64,000 bases of DNA, taken from positions 124,001-188,000 of the forward strand of contig NZ_AP019657.1 of the NCBI RefSeq assembly GCF_009938225.1, in the 5' to 3' direction. Position 1 is the stretch's first letter. Each line of letters begins with the position of its first letter. A program made the position numbers and the translations under genes. Below, one piece after another: positions 1 to 8,957 of the stretch. The notes under the pieces were generated by a model. That model ran no database searches. It saw nothing but the letters and a program-made list of their open reading frames with translations, and was not told the origin of the DNA. This DNA is from Vibrio ponticus. GTDB lineage: Bacteria; Pseudomonadota; Gammaproteobacteria; Enterobacterales; Vibrionaceae.

Positions 1-49
1 GCTGCTTCAAATATTCAAGACGCTCTTGGCTGTTGTGTGTGTTTTTCAT
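1..49 (-). CDS. nadC: Start of nicotinate-nucleotide pyrophosphorylase NadC (partial)
   Basis: Only the first 16 codons lie in the window; the gene runs off the left edge. Reading from the ATG at 49 on the minus strand gives MKNTHNSQERLEYLKQ and stays open to base 1. NadC makes nicotinate mononucleotide from quinolinate and PRPP in NAD synthesis. The call rests on this short, vibrio-like N-terminus and on the known divergent nadC/ampD arrangement in Vibrio and enterics. No catalytic residue is visible and no clear Shine-Dalgarno precedes the ATG, so another gene cannot be excluded. Confidence 0.5.
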   Translation of the reverse strand, partial: MKNTHNSQERLEYLKQ

Positions 50-182
50 CGCAAATCTAATACGCAGTTGAACAGAGGAAGGCATGATACGCTGACTGCG
101 AGTGAAATTCAGCCATTAATCTCGCATTTTAATGGCAAAAAGTTAAAATTAGTGACCATTATGGAGAGTGAGAAATAGCCTG

Positions 183-728
183 ATGATTGATTCTCAAGGT
201 TGGTACAAGTCAGCTCGTCACGTACCTTCGCCGTTTTTTGACCAACGCAGCGATAGCCAAGATGTTTCGCTATTGGTGATTCATAACATCAGCTTGCCAC
301 CGGGGCAGTTTGGCGGTCCTTATATTGAGCAGTTTTTTCTTGGTCAATTGGATCCTGCCGAGCATCCATTTTTTCAGGTGATTCACAAGATGGGCGTGTC
401 AGCCCACTGCTTGATCCGCCGTGATGGTGAAGTGGTGCAGTTTGTGTCGTTTCTTGATCGGGCTTGGCATGCAGGCGCATCCAGTTTTGCCGGACGCGAG
501 CGTTGCAATGATTATTCGATTGGAATTGAGATGGAAGGCAGTGACTATGTGGCTTATACCGATGAGCAATATCAAGCGCTCACCACGTTGACTCAAGATT
601 TAATGATTCACTATCCGCAGATCACGCCTGCGCGTATTACCGGGCACCAATACATTGCGCCGCTGAGAAAGACCGACCCAGGTTTGGTGTTTGATTGGAC
701 GAGGTTTCGCGGGTCGCTCAACGCTTAG
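183..728 (+). CDS. ampD: 1,6-anhydro-N-acetylmuramyl-L-alanine amidase AmpD
   Basis: Cytoplasmic zinc amidase that removes the stem peptide from 1,6-anhydroMurNAc muropeptides during cell-wall recycling; in species with inducible AmpC its loss raises beta-lactamase. The protein (181 aa from ATG 183) is one Amidase_2 domain. Zinc ligands His34, His155 and Asp165 are present, with Glu116 and Lys163 at the catalytic positions, in the motifs VIHNIS, ITGH and RKTDPG. An in-frame GTG at 168 would add five residues, but homologues align from MIDSQGW and GTG 168 lies too close to GGAGAG to use it as a ribosome site. A GC-rich hairpin begins right after the stop. Divergent from nadC. Confidence 0.95.
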   Translation: MIDSQGWYKSARHVPSPFFDQRSDSQDVSLLVIHNISLPPGQFGGPYIEQFFLGQLDPAEHPFFQVIHKMGVSAHCLIRRDGEVVQFVSFLDRAWHAGASSFAGRERCNDYSIGIEMEGSDYVAYTDEQYQALTTLTQDLMIHYPQITPARITGHQYIAPLRKTDPGLVFDWTRFRGSLNA

Positions 729-899
729 GAACGCCCGAGTCGGGCTTACGGACAACGGAACGCTTCGCTTCGGGAACACTTCGTTACGGAGTATGGAACT
801 CACAATCTAGTTCATATCAATTCTCGAAGCTTGCGTTAAAAACGCAAGCGTTCCGGGCGCGAAGTGGTTTTATCGCTTCGCATTCCGTCGTCCCGAATC
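729..899. repeat. Intergenic repeat block with hairpins (ampD/fldB)
   Basis: This convergent gap has no credible gene. It holds two hairpins, GCCCG-AGT-CGGGC at 733-745 and a perfect 9-bp stem GCTTGCGTT-AAA-AACGCAAGC at 829-849, neither followed by a T tract. It also carries the motif CGGAACGCTTCGCTTCGG followed by GGGAACAC and TCGTTACGGA. The same motif set recurs, twice in tandem, at 18774-18849, so this is a dispersed non-coding repeat rather than decayed coding sequence. It may also serve as the transcription barrier between ampD and fldB. Confidence 0.65.
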
Positions 900-1424
900 C
901 TATAACGATTCGTGATATTCCGTTAGCACTTGCTCAATCCAAGTGGCAATGCGCTCGTCACTGAGATCGTATTGCGAATCTTCATCCAGCGCTAAGCCAA
1001 CAAACATGCTGCCGTCTTCTGTCAGTGCTTTTGAGGCTTCAAATTGATATTTCTCGTCGTTTGGCCAGTAGCCAATCACCGTTGCGCCGGCTTTTTTGAC
1101 TTCATCGTGCAGTAGCCCCATCGCATCGAGGTACCATTCGCCGTAACCCTCTTGGTCACCTAAGCCAAATAGTGCCACGGTCTTGCCTTGTAGAGATACA
1201 CCGCCAATAGTGTCCCAAATTGCTTGCCAGTCTTCTTGGATTTCACCGAAATCCCAAGTGGAAATGCCCAGTAGCAGCAAGTCGTAATCTGCCATCATTT
1301 CTAGTGGCGTTTGTTTTACATTGTGAATGTCGACCAACTCTTCACCAATGATAGCGCGCATCTTTTCTGCTGCCATTTCGGTGTAGCAAGTGGTTGAACC
1401 ATAAAATAGACCGATTTTCATCAT
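900..1424 (-). CDS. fldB: Flavodoxin FldB (long-chain flavodoxin)
   Basis: Small FMN-binding electron carrier of the cytoplasm, 174 aa, the usual long-chain flavodoxin length. The N-terminal FMN phosphate loop GSTTCYTE (about residues 9-16), the isoalloxazine-contacting STWDFGE segment and the [11 protein letters not shown] loop are all present, with the FldB-type ending [15 protein letters not shown]. FldB is preferred over FldA because of sequence and because fldB sits divergent from xerD-dsbC-recJ in E. coli, as here. Two ATGs are adjacent; the first is used because it aligns with the E. coli start. Physiological redox partners are not visible from sequence. Confidence 0.9.
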   Translation of the reverse strand: MMKIGLFYGSTTCYTEMAAEKMRAIIGEELVDIHNVKQTPLEMMADYDLLLLGISTWDFGEIQEDWQAIWDTIGGVSLQGKTVALFGLGDQEGYGEWYLDAMGLLHDEVKKAGATVIGYWPNDEKYQFEASKALTEDGSMFVGLALDEDSQYDLSDERIATWIEQVLTEYHESL

Positions 1425-1514
1425 TGTGTATCTTTGTTGTTGAGCGGTTGGCGAATTCTAACCATAAAATGGCGAGCTTTGCAGCGAATATCGGCGGTTA
1501 ATTCGATTTTTTAT

Positions 1515-1548
1515 GGCTTTATTAGCTGTACGCATTTACAGTAAAGCC
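1515..1548 (+). other. Stem-loop in the xerD leader
   Basis: GGCTTTA (1515-1521) pairs with TAAAGCC (1542-1548), and inside it CTGT (1526-1529) pairs with ACAG (1538-1541). This gives an 11-bp interrupted stem 30 bases before the xerD start. There is no T tract, so it is not a terminator. It may be a leader RNA fold or a DNA operator for the fldB/xerD divergent promoters. Confidence 0.4.
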
Positions 1549-1578
1549 AATTGTTACAACGAAATTTAGAGAGTTGTT

Positions 1579-2487
1579 GTGTCAGAATTTATCTCGCCGG
1601 ATCACGGTATTGTTGAGCAGTTCCTCGATGCGATGTGGATGGAGCGTGGGCTTTCAGAGAATACCCTGTCTTCTTATCGTACGGATTTAGTCAAGCTGCT
1701 GGCATGGATGCAAGAACACAATTATCGACTCGATTTTATTAGTCTTTCAGGTTTACAGGAGTATCAAACCTGGCTGGTGGATCAAGATTATAAACAGACT
1801 TCCCGTGCGCGTATGCTCTCGGCGATTCGCCGTTTGTTTCAGTACCTGCACCGCGAAAAAGTGCGCAGTGATGATCCCAGTGCACTATTAGTCAGCCCTA
1901 AATTGCCTAAGCGTCTACCGAAAGATTTGAGTGAGGCGCAGGTAGATGCGCTACTGAATGCACCAGATCCTAACGATGCCATGGAACTGCGTGACAAGGC
2001 GATGTTGGAGTTGCTGTATGCGACGGGCTTACGTGTGACGGAATTAGTCAGCCTGACCATGGAAAATGTCAGCCTGCGTCAAGGGGTCGTGCGAGTCACG
2101 GGTAAAGGGGGGAAAGAGCGTTTAGTGCCGATGGGTGAAAATGCTATCGAATGGATTGAAACTTTTATCCAACAAGGGCGGTCTGAGTTACTTGGGGAAC
2201 AAACCTCTGATGTGGTTTTTCCGAGCAAACGCGCGAGACAGATGACTCGTCAAACGTTTTGGCATCGTATAAAGCACTATGCTGTAATTGCAGGGATTGA
2301 TACTGAGCTATTGTCACCCCATGTATTGCGTCATGCCTTTGCAACGCACTTGCTAAACTATGGCGCAGATCTCCGTGTTGTACAGATGTTACTTGGACAT
2401 AGTGACTTGTCGACGACACAAATCTATACTCACGTCGCAACCGAGCGATTGAAGCAGTTGCATAGCGAACACCACCCAAGGGCATAA
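1579..2487 (+). CDS. xerD: Site-specific tyrosine recombinase XerD
   Basis: With XerC it resolves chromosome dimers at dif under FtsK control, and in vibrios it is also exploited by integrating phages. The 302-aa protein has an N-terminal core-binding domain (about 8-95) and a C-terminal catalytic domain. The tyrosine-recombinase residues are all present: Arg152, Lys176, His248, Arg251, His274 and nucleophile Tyr283 (motifs ATGLRVTEL, HVLRHAFATH, LGHSDLSTTQIYTH). The start is GTG preceded by GAGAG. First gene of the conserved xerD-dsbC-recJ order; dsbC follows after 34 bases. Confidence 0.96.
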   Translation: MSEFISPDHGIVEQFLDAMWMERGLSENTLSSYRTDLVKLLAWMQEHNYRLDFISLSGLQEYQTWLVDQDYKQTSRARMLSAIRRLFQYLHREKVRSDDPSALLVSPKLPKRLPKDLSEAQVDALLNAPDPNDAMELRDKAMLELLYATGLRVTELVSLTMENVSLRQGVVRVTGKGGKERLVPMGENAIEWIETFIQQGRSELLGEQTSDVVFPSKRARQMTRQTFWHRIKHYAVIAGIDTELLSPHVLRHAFATHLLNYGADLRVVQMLLGHSDLSTTQIYTHVATERLKQLHSEHHPRA

Positions 2488-2521
2488 CCCCTTGCTTTGG
2501 AAACTATTTAAGGTGAAAACA

Positions 2522-3268
2522 ATGAGCGTATTACGCCGAATGACATTACTTGCGCTGCCACTTCTAGCAGTGTCTTCTTTTGCTAGCGCGAGTTCCGAAA
2601 GTGAATTTAATAAGGCTGAATTGGCAGAGCGTTTTGCCCAGCTTGGCTTGCAAGTAAATGACGTAGTACCGGCAGACATTAAGGGTTTAGTTGAAATTCA
2701 AACCAATGGTGGTGTGCTGTTTGCTTCTCCGGATGGTCAATACTTCTTGGCAGGTACTTTGTATAAACTGGATAACAACGGTCAGTACAAAGATGTATTA
2801 GCAGAGCGTCAAGCACCAATCAATGCCGCTAAAATTGAAGCGATGAAGGACTCAATGATTGAGTTTAAAGCGGATAACGAAAAGTATGTGGTGACGGTAT
2901 TCACTGATATTACCTGTGGTTACTGTGTGAAACTGCACAATGAGATGCAAGGTTACAACGACTTAGGTATCACGGTTCGTTACATGGCATTCCCACGCCA
3001 AGGCGCGGTTGGCAGTGTAGCGGATCAAATGGCATCGATTTGGTGTGCAGACGATCAGCAAGCGGCGATGCATGATGGCAAAGTAAACCGTAAGTTCCCA
3101 GCACAAGGTGAGAACTTTAAACAGTGCCAAGAGACGATTCAAAAGCATTACATGCTAGGTCGTGAACTGGGCATTAGCGGCACGCCAGCAATCTTCCTAC
3201 CAAATGGTGAGATGGTCGGTGGTTACTTACCACCAGAAAAACTACTGCAACGTCTACAACAGAAATAA
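2522..3268 (+). CDS. dsbC: Periplasmic protein disulfide isomerase DsbC
   Basis: Homodimeric periplasmic isomerase that reshuffles wrong disulfides and is kept reduced by DsbD. From ATG 2522 (preceded by AAGGTG) the precursor is 248 aa with a signal peptide ending near SSFASA, an N-terminal dimerisation domain and a thioredoxin fold. The active site is CGYC (Cys132, Cys135), the cis-proline lies in GISGTP, and the second structural disulfide pair is Cys175/Cys202. An upstream in-frame TTG at 2492 would put extra residues before the signal peptide and lacks a ribosome site. A strong terminator follows the stop by 7 bases. Confidence 0.95.
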   Translation: MSVLRRMTLLALPLLAVSSFASASSESEFNKAELAERFAQLGLQVNDVVPADIKGLVEIQTNGGVLFASPDGQYFLAGTLYKLDNNGQYKDVLAERQAPINAAKIEAMKDSMIEFKADNEKYVVTVFTDITCGYCVKLHNEMQGYNDLGITVRYMAFPRQGAVGSVADQMASIWCADDQQAAMHDGKVNRKFPAQGENFKQCQETIQKHYMLGRELGISGTPAIFLPNGEMVGGYLPPEKLLQRLQQK

Positions 3269-3275
3269 CCTAAGG

Positions 3276-3300
3276 AAATAGGCTCGATAGAGCCTATTTT
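3276..3300 (+). terminator. Intrinsic terminator between dsbC and recJ
   Basis: Perfect 10-bp stem AAATAGGCTC / GAGCCTATTT with loop GATA, then a T-rich run. It ends only 11 bases before the recJ start, so recJ expression depends on read-through or a promoter further upstream. It also affects the recJ ribosome-binding region. Confidence 0.8.
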
Positions 3301-3310
3301 TTATTTTGAT

Positions 3311-5050
3311 ATGATAGAAATTCAACGCCGTCCTGAGCAGGACACATCACTGCTGCCTGATACCATTGCGCCCCTGCTCAAGCGTATTTATTTGTCGCGT
3401 GGTATTACTTCTGTCGAGCAACTCGAAACAGGCGCTCGCGGTTTGCACTCATTTCAGAAATTGCATGGTATTCAGCTGGCGGTGGAATTGCTGTTTGCGG
3501 CGATAAAAACCAATCAGCGTATTATCGTGGTCGGTGACTTTGATGCCGATGGCGCCACCAGTTCCGCGTTATCGGTGCTTGCTTTACGTATGCTTGGCAG
3601 TAGTAATGTTGACTACCTCGTACCGAATCGCTTTGAAGATGGTTATGGTTTAAGCCCAGAGGTGGTCGATCAAGCCATTGAGATTGGCGCTCATGTGATC
3701 ATGACGGTGGATAACGGTGTCTCTTCGATTGAAGGGGTGCGTTACGCCAAAGAGAAGGGGTTACAAGTTTTAGTGACCGACCACCACTTACCTGGTGGAG
3801 AGTTGCCTATTGCTGATGCGATGGTAAACCCGAACTTGCAAGAGTGTGCTTTTCCCTCTAAATCGCTTGCTGGTGTTGGCGTTGCTTTTTATCTAATGAT
3901 GGCATTGTGCGTACACATGCGAAATTTGGGTTGGTTCCAACAACAAGGAAAACCAGAACCTAAATTAATGGAGCTGATCGATCTCGTTGCGCTGGGCACT
4001 GTCGCTGACGTAGTCGCGCTCGATGAGAATAACCGTATTTTGGTTCATCAAGGCTTACAACGCATTCGTGCAGGCTTAGCTCGTCCCGGTATTCAAGCGT
4101 TAATCGAAGTGGCTAAAAAAGATGCTAGCCGTTTAGTCGCTTCTGATTTTGGTTTTGCTCTTGGTCCTCGAATTAATGCCGCGGGGCGTTTAGATGACAT
4201 GTCATTTGGGGTGGAGTTATTACTGAGTAATAACATCCATGCCGCGCGTCGTATGGCAAGTGAACTGGATGGTCTCAATCAAACTCGTAAAGAGATTGAG
4301 GAGGGAATGAAGCAAGAAGCGATGGCTTTTTGTGAGCGATTACAGTTTGGTGAAAATGCCAAATTGCCGTTTGGATTGGTGCTGTTCCAACGTGATTGGC
4401 ACCAAGGTGTGATTGGTATCTTAGCCTCGCGTATCAAAGAGAAGTTCCACCGCCCAGTGATCGCTTTTGCCGATGGTGGTGATGGCATCATTAAAGGTTC
4501 TTGCCGCTCAATCCCAGGGTTGCACATGCGCGATACGTTGGATCGTATCGATACGCAAAACCCCGGATTGATCTTAAAATTTGGCGGGCACGCGATGGCG
4601 GCGGGTTTATCGATTGAAGAGAAAAATTTTGAACGCTTTGCCAAGTTGTTTGATCAGGCAGTGGAAAGTGAACTTGATGAAGCGGCGTTAAAAGGCGTAA
4701 TTCTCTCCGATGGTGAGCTTAAGCCTGAAGAGTTTTCTATGCACGTCGCACAGATGCTTAGAGCGGGTGGACCATGGGGACAAGCCTTTCCTGAACCGGT
4801 TTTTGATGGTGAGTTTAAAGTGCTGCATCAGAAACTGGTCGGTGAAAAGCATCTTAAGTTGATGTTGGAGCCGTTATTTAAAGGTCATCCAACCAATATT
4901 ATGATTGATGGTATCGCCTTTAATGTTGATTTACGCCGTTGGCCTGATGCGTCGGTCAAAACGGTGCATCTGGCTTATAAACTGGATGTTAATGAGTTCC
5001 GAGGTAATCAATCACTCCAGTTGCTCATCGATTCAATTGAAGCTAAGTAA
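3311..5050 (+). CDS. recJ: Single-stranded-DNA-specific 5'-3' exonuclease RecJ
   Basis: Processive 5'-3' exonuclease on single-stranded DNA in RecFOR recombination, mismatch repair and base-excision repair. The protein is 579 aa, the usual size. DHH-family motifs are complete: GDFDADG (Asp76, Asp78, Asp80), the DHH signature LVTDHH at 155-159, and the DHHA1 motif FGGHAMAAGL near residue 425; an OB-fold tail follows. The start MIEIQRRPEQ aligns with the E. coli N-terminus, but there is no Shine-Dalgarno in the 11 bases between the upstream terminator stem and the ATG. A 12-bp terminator follows the gene. Confidence 0.95.
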   Translation: MIEIQRRPEQDTSLLPDTIAPLLKRIYLSRGITSVEQLETGARGLHSFQKLHGIQLAVELLFAAIKTNQRIIVVGDFDADGATSSALSVLALRMLGSSNVDYLVPNRFEDGYGLSPEVVDQAIEIGAHVIMTVDNGVSSIEGVRYAKEKGLQVLVTDHHLPGGELPIADAMVNPNLQECAFPSKSLAGVGVAFYLMMALCVHMRNLGWFQQQGKPEPKLMELIDLVALGTVADVVALDENNRILVHQGLQRIRAGLARPGIQALIEVAKKDASRLVASDFGFALGPRINAAGRLDDMSFGVELLLSNNIHAARRMASELDGLNQTRKEIEEGMKQEAMAFCERLQFGENAKLPFGLVLFQRDWHQGVIGILASRIKEKFHRPVIAFADGGDGIIKGSCRSIPGLHMRDTLDRIDTQNPGLILKFGGHAMAAGLSIEEKNFERFAKLFDQAVESELDEAALKGVILSDGELKPEEFSMHVAQMLRAGGPWGQAFPEPVFDGEFKVLHQKLVGEKHLKLMLEPLFKGHPTNIMIDGIAFNVDLRRWPDASVKTVHLAYKLDVNEFRGNQSLQLLIDSIEAK

Positions 5051-5060
5051 TAAAAATAAA

Positions 5061-5095
5061 TCAACGCTCTATTTTATATAGAGCGTTGAATTTTA
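5061..5095 (+). terminator. Intrinsic terminator after recJ
   Basis: Perfect 12-bp stem TCAACGCTCTAT (5061-5072) / ATAGAGCGTTGA (5078-5089), loop TTTAT, then ATTTTAT. It closes the xerD-dsbC-recJ unit. Confidence 0.85.
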
Positions 5096-5267
5096 TATAA
5101 AAATACAGTGTAAACAGAGATGTAAACCTCTATTTGTTGCAAAAGTGCTATTACTTTTCTTTTCAAAATAAGTATATAAATTTCAACATTTGTTCATTTT
5201 TCCATAAAACTTACCAATTATAGCGTGATCGCTAGCACGCCTTATTCCCGCCTGTTTATATTTTGTA

Positions 5268-5282
5268 ATTGGTAAGACCAAT
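5268..5282 (+). promoter_or_regulatory. PdhR operator 1
   Basis: ATTGGTAAGACCAAT is a perfect inverted repeat of ATTGGT with a 3-base spacer, the known PdhR (pyruvate-responsive GntR repressor) operator. It lies 165 bases upstream of pdhR in the 396-base gap after recJ. Apart from this site, a second operator at 5404 and an FNR-like site, I see nothing else in the gap. Confidence 0.8.
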
Positions 5283-5338
5283 CTCATTGCCTTATCTATT
5301 AACTATTGTTAATTATTGGTTACAGCAACCCCCATTCT

Positions 5339-5352
5339 ATGATTTACATCAA
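5339..5352 (+). promoter_or_regulatory. FNR/CRP-family-like site
   Basis: ATGAT-TTAC-ATCAA matches the FNR consensus TTGAT-N4-ATCAA at nine of ten positions. It sits between the two PdhR operators, which would fit anaerobic control of pyruvate dehydrogenase. No binding evidence is available. Confidence 0.4.
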
Positions 5353-5403
5353 TTTTTGGCTGGAACTTGCCGCGTGGATATGTTAATTTCTACGCCATTG
5401 AAA

Positions 5404-5418
5404 ATTGGTATTACCAAT
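5404..5418 (+). promoter_or_regulatory. PdhR operator 2
   Basis: ATTGGTATTACCAAT, a second perfect ATTGGT-N3-ACCAAT palindrome, 28 bases before the pdhR ATG. It is placed to block transcription of pdhR-aceE-aceF when pyruvate is low (family knowledge). Confidence 0.85.
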
Positions 5419-5446
5419 TACCTGCAAAGAGAAAACTATAAAAAGT

Positions 5447-6214
5447 ATGGCTTATCAAAGGATTCGTCAGCCGAAGCTTTCTGATGTTATTGAACAAGAG
5501 CTTGAAAGGTTGATTGTAGAAGGAACATTGTCTCCGGGGCAGCAGTTGCCACCAGAGCGCGAGCTGGCTAAACAGTTCGATGTTTCCCGTCCTTCGATTC
5601 GTGAAGCCATTCAGAGACTAGAAGCAAAACGACTGCTAACCCGTCGTCAGGGTGGTGGTACGTTCGTCAGTGAGAAGATTTGGACGAGTTTTTCCGATCC
5701 TCTGCTAAATTTATTGTCTAGCCACTCTGAAACTCAGCTGGATTTACTGGAATCGCGCCATGCGATGGAAGGCATTTCAGCTTACTTTGCAGCATTGCGT
5801 GGTACCGATGAAGATTTTGCTCGTATTCAAGCCGCGCTAGAGAACATTAGCGCAGAACAAGCAAAGCAAGATGTTGAAGCAGAAGCCGCCGCGGTCATGC
5901 AGTTTCTTATTGCACTGACAGAAGCCGCCCATAACGTGGTGTTGCTGCATATCGTGCGCAGTCTTGCTCCTCTGCTCGAGCAGAACATTCTACAGAATTT
6001 AAAATTACTACACCGCCGTGAAGAGGTGGTGGAGAAAGTAAGTAAGCACCGAGCTAATATCGTGGATGCGATTGTTTCAGGTCAGCCAGAACAGGCACGT
6101 GAAATGTCTCACTCACACTTAGCTTATATTGAAGAAACATTGTTGGATTTGACTCGTGAAGAGTCTCGACGAGAGCGCTCTCTGCGTCGAATTCAGCAAG
6201 GTAACAACTCATAA
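5447..6214 (+). CDS. pdhR: Pyruvate dehydrogenase complex repressor PdhR (GntR/FadR family)
   Basis: DNA-binding repressor of the pyruvate dehydrogenase genes, released by pyruvate. From ATG 5447 it is 255 aa: a GntR winged helix-turn-helix at about 9-75 ([20 protein letters not shown], then the wing RRQGGGTFV) and an all-helical FCD effector domain at about 90-230. The start [13 protein letters not shown] aligns with E. coli PdhR; a TTG at 5405 would add 14 residues inside the operator region and is rejected. Two PdhR operators precede it, indicating autoregulation, and aceE follows after 49 bases in the same direction. Confidence 0.95.
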   Translation: MAYQRIRQPKLSDVIEQELERLIVEGTLSPGQQLPPERELAKQFDVSRPSIREAIQRLEAKRLLTRRQGGGTFVSEKIWTSFSDPLLNLLSSHSETQLDLLESRHAMEGISAYFAALRGTDEDFARIQAALENISAEQAKQDVEAEAAAVMQFLIALTEAAHNVVLLHIVRSLAPLLEQNILQNLKLLHRREEVVEKVSKHRANIVDAIVSGQPEQAREMSHSHLAYIEETLLDLTREESRRERSLRRIQQGNNS

Positions 6215-6263
6215 GAGTTGTTGCTTAAATCAGTAGATCCAACCAACAGAAGGATAGATCGCC

Positions 6264-8927
6264 ATGTCTGATATGAAGCATGACGTAGATGCACTGGAAA
6301 CTCAAGATTGGCTAGAAGCACTTGAGTCAGTGGTACGTGAAGAAGGTGTTGAGCGTGCACAGTTTCTACTAGAAACCGTTCTAGAGAAAGCACGTCTTGA
6401 TGGTGTAGATATGCCAACAGGTATCAATACTAACTACATCAACACGATTCCAGCCGCTCAAGAGCCGGCTTACCCAGGTGACACCACGCTCGAGCGTCGT
6501 ATTCGTTCAATCATCCGTTGGAACGCAATCATGATCGTTCTACGTGCTTCTAAGAAAGACCTAGACCTAGGTGGTCACATGGCTTCTTACCAGTCAGCAG
6601 CAGCGTTTTACGAAGTGTGTTTCAACCACTTCTTCCGCGCAGCGAACGACGTAGACGGCGGCGACTTGGTTTACTACCAAGGTCACATCTCTCCAGGGAT
6701 CTACTCTCGTGCTTTCGTTGAAGGTCGTCTAACTGAAGAGCAACTAGATAACTTCCGTCAAGAAGTGGATGGTAAAGGTATTCCTTCATACCCACACCCT
6801 AAACTGCTTCCTGAATTCTGGCAGTTCCCTACGGTATCTATGGGTCTTGGTCCTATCTCAGCGATCTACCAAGCTCGTTTCCTAAAATACCTAGAAGGTC
6901 GTGGTCTTAAAGACACTTCAGCTCAACGTGTATACGCTTTCCTTGGCGACGGTGAGATGGATGAGCCAGAATCACGCGGTGCACTATCGTTTGCAGCTCG
7001 TGAAAAACTAGACAACCTATGTTTCCTAATCAACTGTAACCTACAGCGTCTAGACGGTCCTGTAATGGGTAACGGTAAGATCATTCAAGAACTTGAAGGT
7101 CTATTCAAAGGTGCTGGTTGGAACGTAGTGAAAGTAATCTGGGGTAACAACTGGGATTCACTACTAGCAAAAGATACCTCTGGTAAGCTACTACAGCTTA
7201 TGAACGAGACTATCGATGGCGACTACCAAACGTTCAAATCTAAAGATGGTGCTTACGTACGTGAACACTTCTTTGGCAAGTACCCAGAAACAGCGGCACT
7301 TGTAGCAGATATGACAGATGACGAGATCTTCGCACTTAAGCGTGGTGGTCACGATTCATCTAAACTATTCGCGGCATTCAACAACGCGAAAGAGACTCAA
7401 GGCAAACCAACTGTAATCCTAGCGAAAACCATCAAAGGTTACGGCATGGGTGACGCAGCAGAAGGTAAGAACATTGCGCACGGTGTGAAGAAAATGGACA
7501 TGACTCATGTTCAACACCTACGTGATCGCCTAGGTCTACAAGATCTAATTTCAGACGAAGAAATGAAAAACCTTCCATACCTAAAACTGGAAGAAGGTTC
7601 GGCTGAATACAACTACCTACACGGTCGTCGTCAAGCGCTACTAGGTTACACGCCTAAGCGTCTACCGAAGTTCACTGGTGAATTCCAAGTGCCAGCACTG
7701 GAAGAGTTTGCTCCGCTACTTGATGAGCAAAAACGTGAAATTTCAACCACGATGGCATACGTACGTACGCTAAACATCCTGCTTAAGAACAAGCAAATCG
7801 GTAAGAACATCGTTCCTATCATTTGTGACGAAGCACGTACGTTTGGTATGGAAGGTCTATTCCGTCAGATTGGTATCTACAACCCACACGGTCAAGAATA
7901 CACTCCAGAAGACCGCGGCGTAGTGTCTTACTACAAAGAAGCAACTTCTGGTCAAGTTCTACAAGAAGGTATCAACGAGCTAGGCTCAATGGCATCTTGG
8001 GTAGCGGCTGCAACATCTTACAGCACCAACAACCTGCCAATGATTCCATTCTACATCTACTACTCAATGTTTGGTTTCCAACGTGTAGGTGATATGGCAT
8101 GGCTAGCTGGCGACCAACAAGCGCGTGGCTTCCTACTAGGTGCTACAGCTGGTCGTACGACACTAAACGGTGAAGGTCTACAGCACGAAGATGGTCACTC
8201 GCACATCATGGCGGGTACGGTTCCTAACTGTATTTCTTACGACCCAACGTTCGCATACGAACTAGCAGTTATCATGCAAGACGGTATCCGTCGCATGTAC
8301 GGTGAGAACCAAGAGAACGTGTTCTACTACCTAACGCTAATGAACGAAAACTACGCAATGCCAGCAATGCCAGAAGGCGCTGAAGAAGGCATCCGTAAGG
8401 GTATTTACAAGCTAGAAACTTACGCAGGTTCAAATGCGAAAGTTCAGCTAATGAGCTCTGGTACTATCATGAATGAAGTACGTAAAGCAGCTCAAATCCT
8501 AAGCGAAGATTACGGCGTAGCGTCTGATGTTTACTCAGTAACATCATTCAACGAACTAACTCGTGACGGTCAAGATGCAGAGCGCTTCAATATGCTTCAC
8601 CCAGAAGCGGAAGCGAAAGTACCTTACATCACAACTGTACTTGGTAAAGAGCCTGCAATCGCAGCGACTGACTACATGAAGAACTACGCAGAGCAAGTAC
8701 GTGCGTTCGTTCCTGCTGAGTCTTACAAAGTACTGGGTACTGACGGTTTTGGTCGCTCAGACAGCCGCGACAACCTACGTCGTCACTTCGAAGTGAATGC
8801 AGGTTACGTTGTAGTTGCAGCCCTAACTGAACTAATGAAACGTGGTGAAGTTGAGAAATCAGTAGTTGTTGAAGCGATTAAGAAATTCGACATCGACACT
8901 GAAAAAACTAACCCGCTATACGCATAA
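6264..8927 (+). CDS. aceE: Pyruvate dehydrogenase E1 component
   Basis: Thiamine-diphosphate-dependent homodimeric E1 that decarboxylates pyruvate and acetylates the lipoyl groups of AceF. 887 aa, the length of the enterobacterial homodimeric type. The ThDP motif begins with GDGEMDEPES near residue 230 and ends at INCNLQRLDG. The central transketolase-like domain and C-terminal domain are intact. AAGGAT precedes the ATG. The wobble bases are strongly biased (many CTA and GGT codons), as in highly expressed Vibrio genes. Second gene of pdhR-aceE-aceF. Confidence 0.97.
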   Translation: MSDMKHDVDALETQDWLEALESVVREEGVERAQFLLETVLEKARLDGVDMPTGINTNYINTIPAAQEPAYPGDTTLERRIRSIIRWNAIMIVLRASKKDLDLGGHMASYQSAAAFYEVCFNHFFRAANDVDGGDLVYYQGHISPGIYSRAFVEGRLTEEQLDNFRQEVDGKGIPSYPHPKLLPEFWQFPTVSMGLGPISAIYQARFLKYLEGRGLKDTSAQRVYAFLGDGEMDEPESRGALSFAAREKLDNLCFLINCNLQRLDGPVMGNGKIIQELEGLFKGAGWNVVKVIWGNNWDSLLAKDTSGKLLQLMNETIDGDYQTFKSKDGAYVREHFFGKYPETAALVADMTDDEIFALKRGGHDSSKLFAAFNNAKETQGKPTVILAKTIKGYGMGDAAEGKNIAHGVKKMDMTHVQHLRDRLGLQDLISDEEMKNLPYLKLEEGSAEYNYLHGRRQALLGYTPKRLPKFTGEFQVPALEEFAPLLDEQKREISTTMAYVRTLNILLKNKQIGKNIVPIICDEARTFGMEGLFRQIGIYNPHGQEYTPEDRGVVSYYKEATSGQVLQEGINELGSMASWVAAATSYSTNNLPMIPFYIYYSMFGFQRVGDMAWLAGDQQARGFLLGATAGRTTLNGEGLQHEDGHSHIMAGTVPNCISYDPTFAYELAVIMQDGIRRMYGENQENVFYYLTLMNENYAMPAMPEGAEEGIRKGIYKLETYAGSNAKVQLMSSGTIMNEVRKAAQILSEDYGVASDVYSVTSFNELTRDGQDAERFNMLHPEAEAKVPYITTVLGKEPAIAATDYMKNYAEQVRAFVPAESYKVLGTDGFGRSDSRDNLRRHFEVNAGYVVVAALTELMKRGEVEKSVVVEAIKKFDIDTEKTNPLYA

Positions 8928-8957
8928 GACAACGCTTAAGTAAAAGGTAGATAAGCA

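Noticed and set aside
5269..5484. 71-codon open frame over the pdhR control region
   Set aside because: It crosses a PdhR operator and the pdhR start, with no ribosome site or recognisable product.
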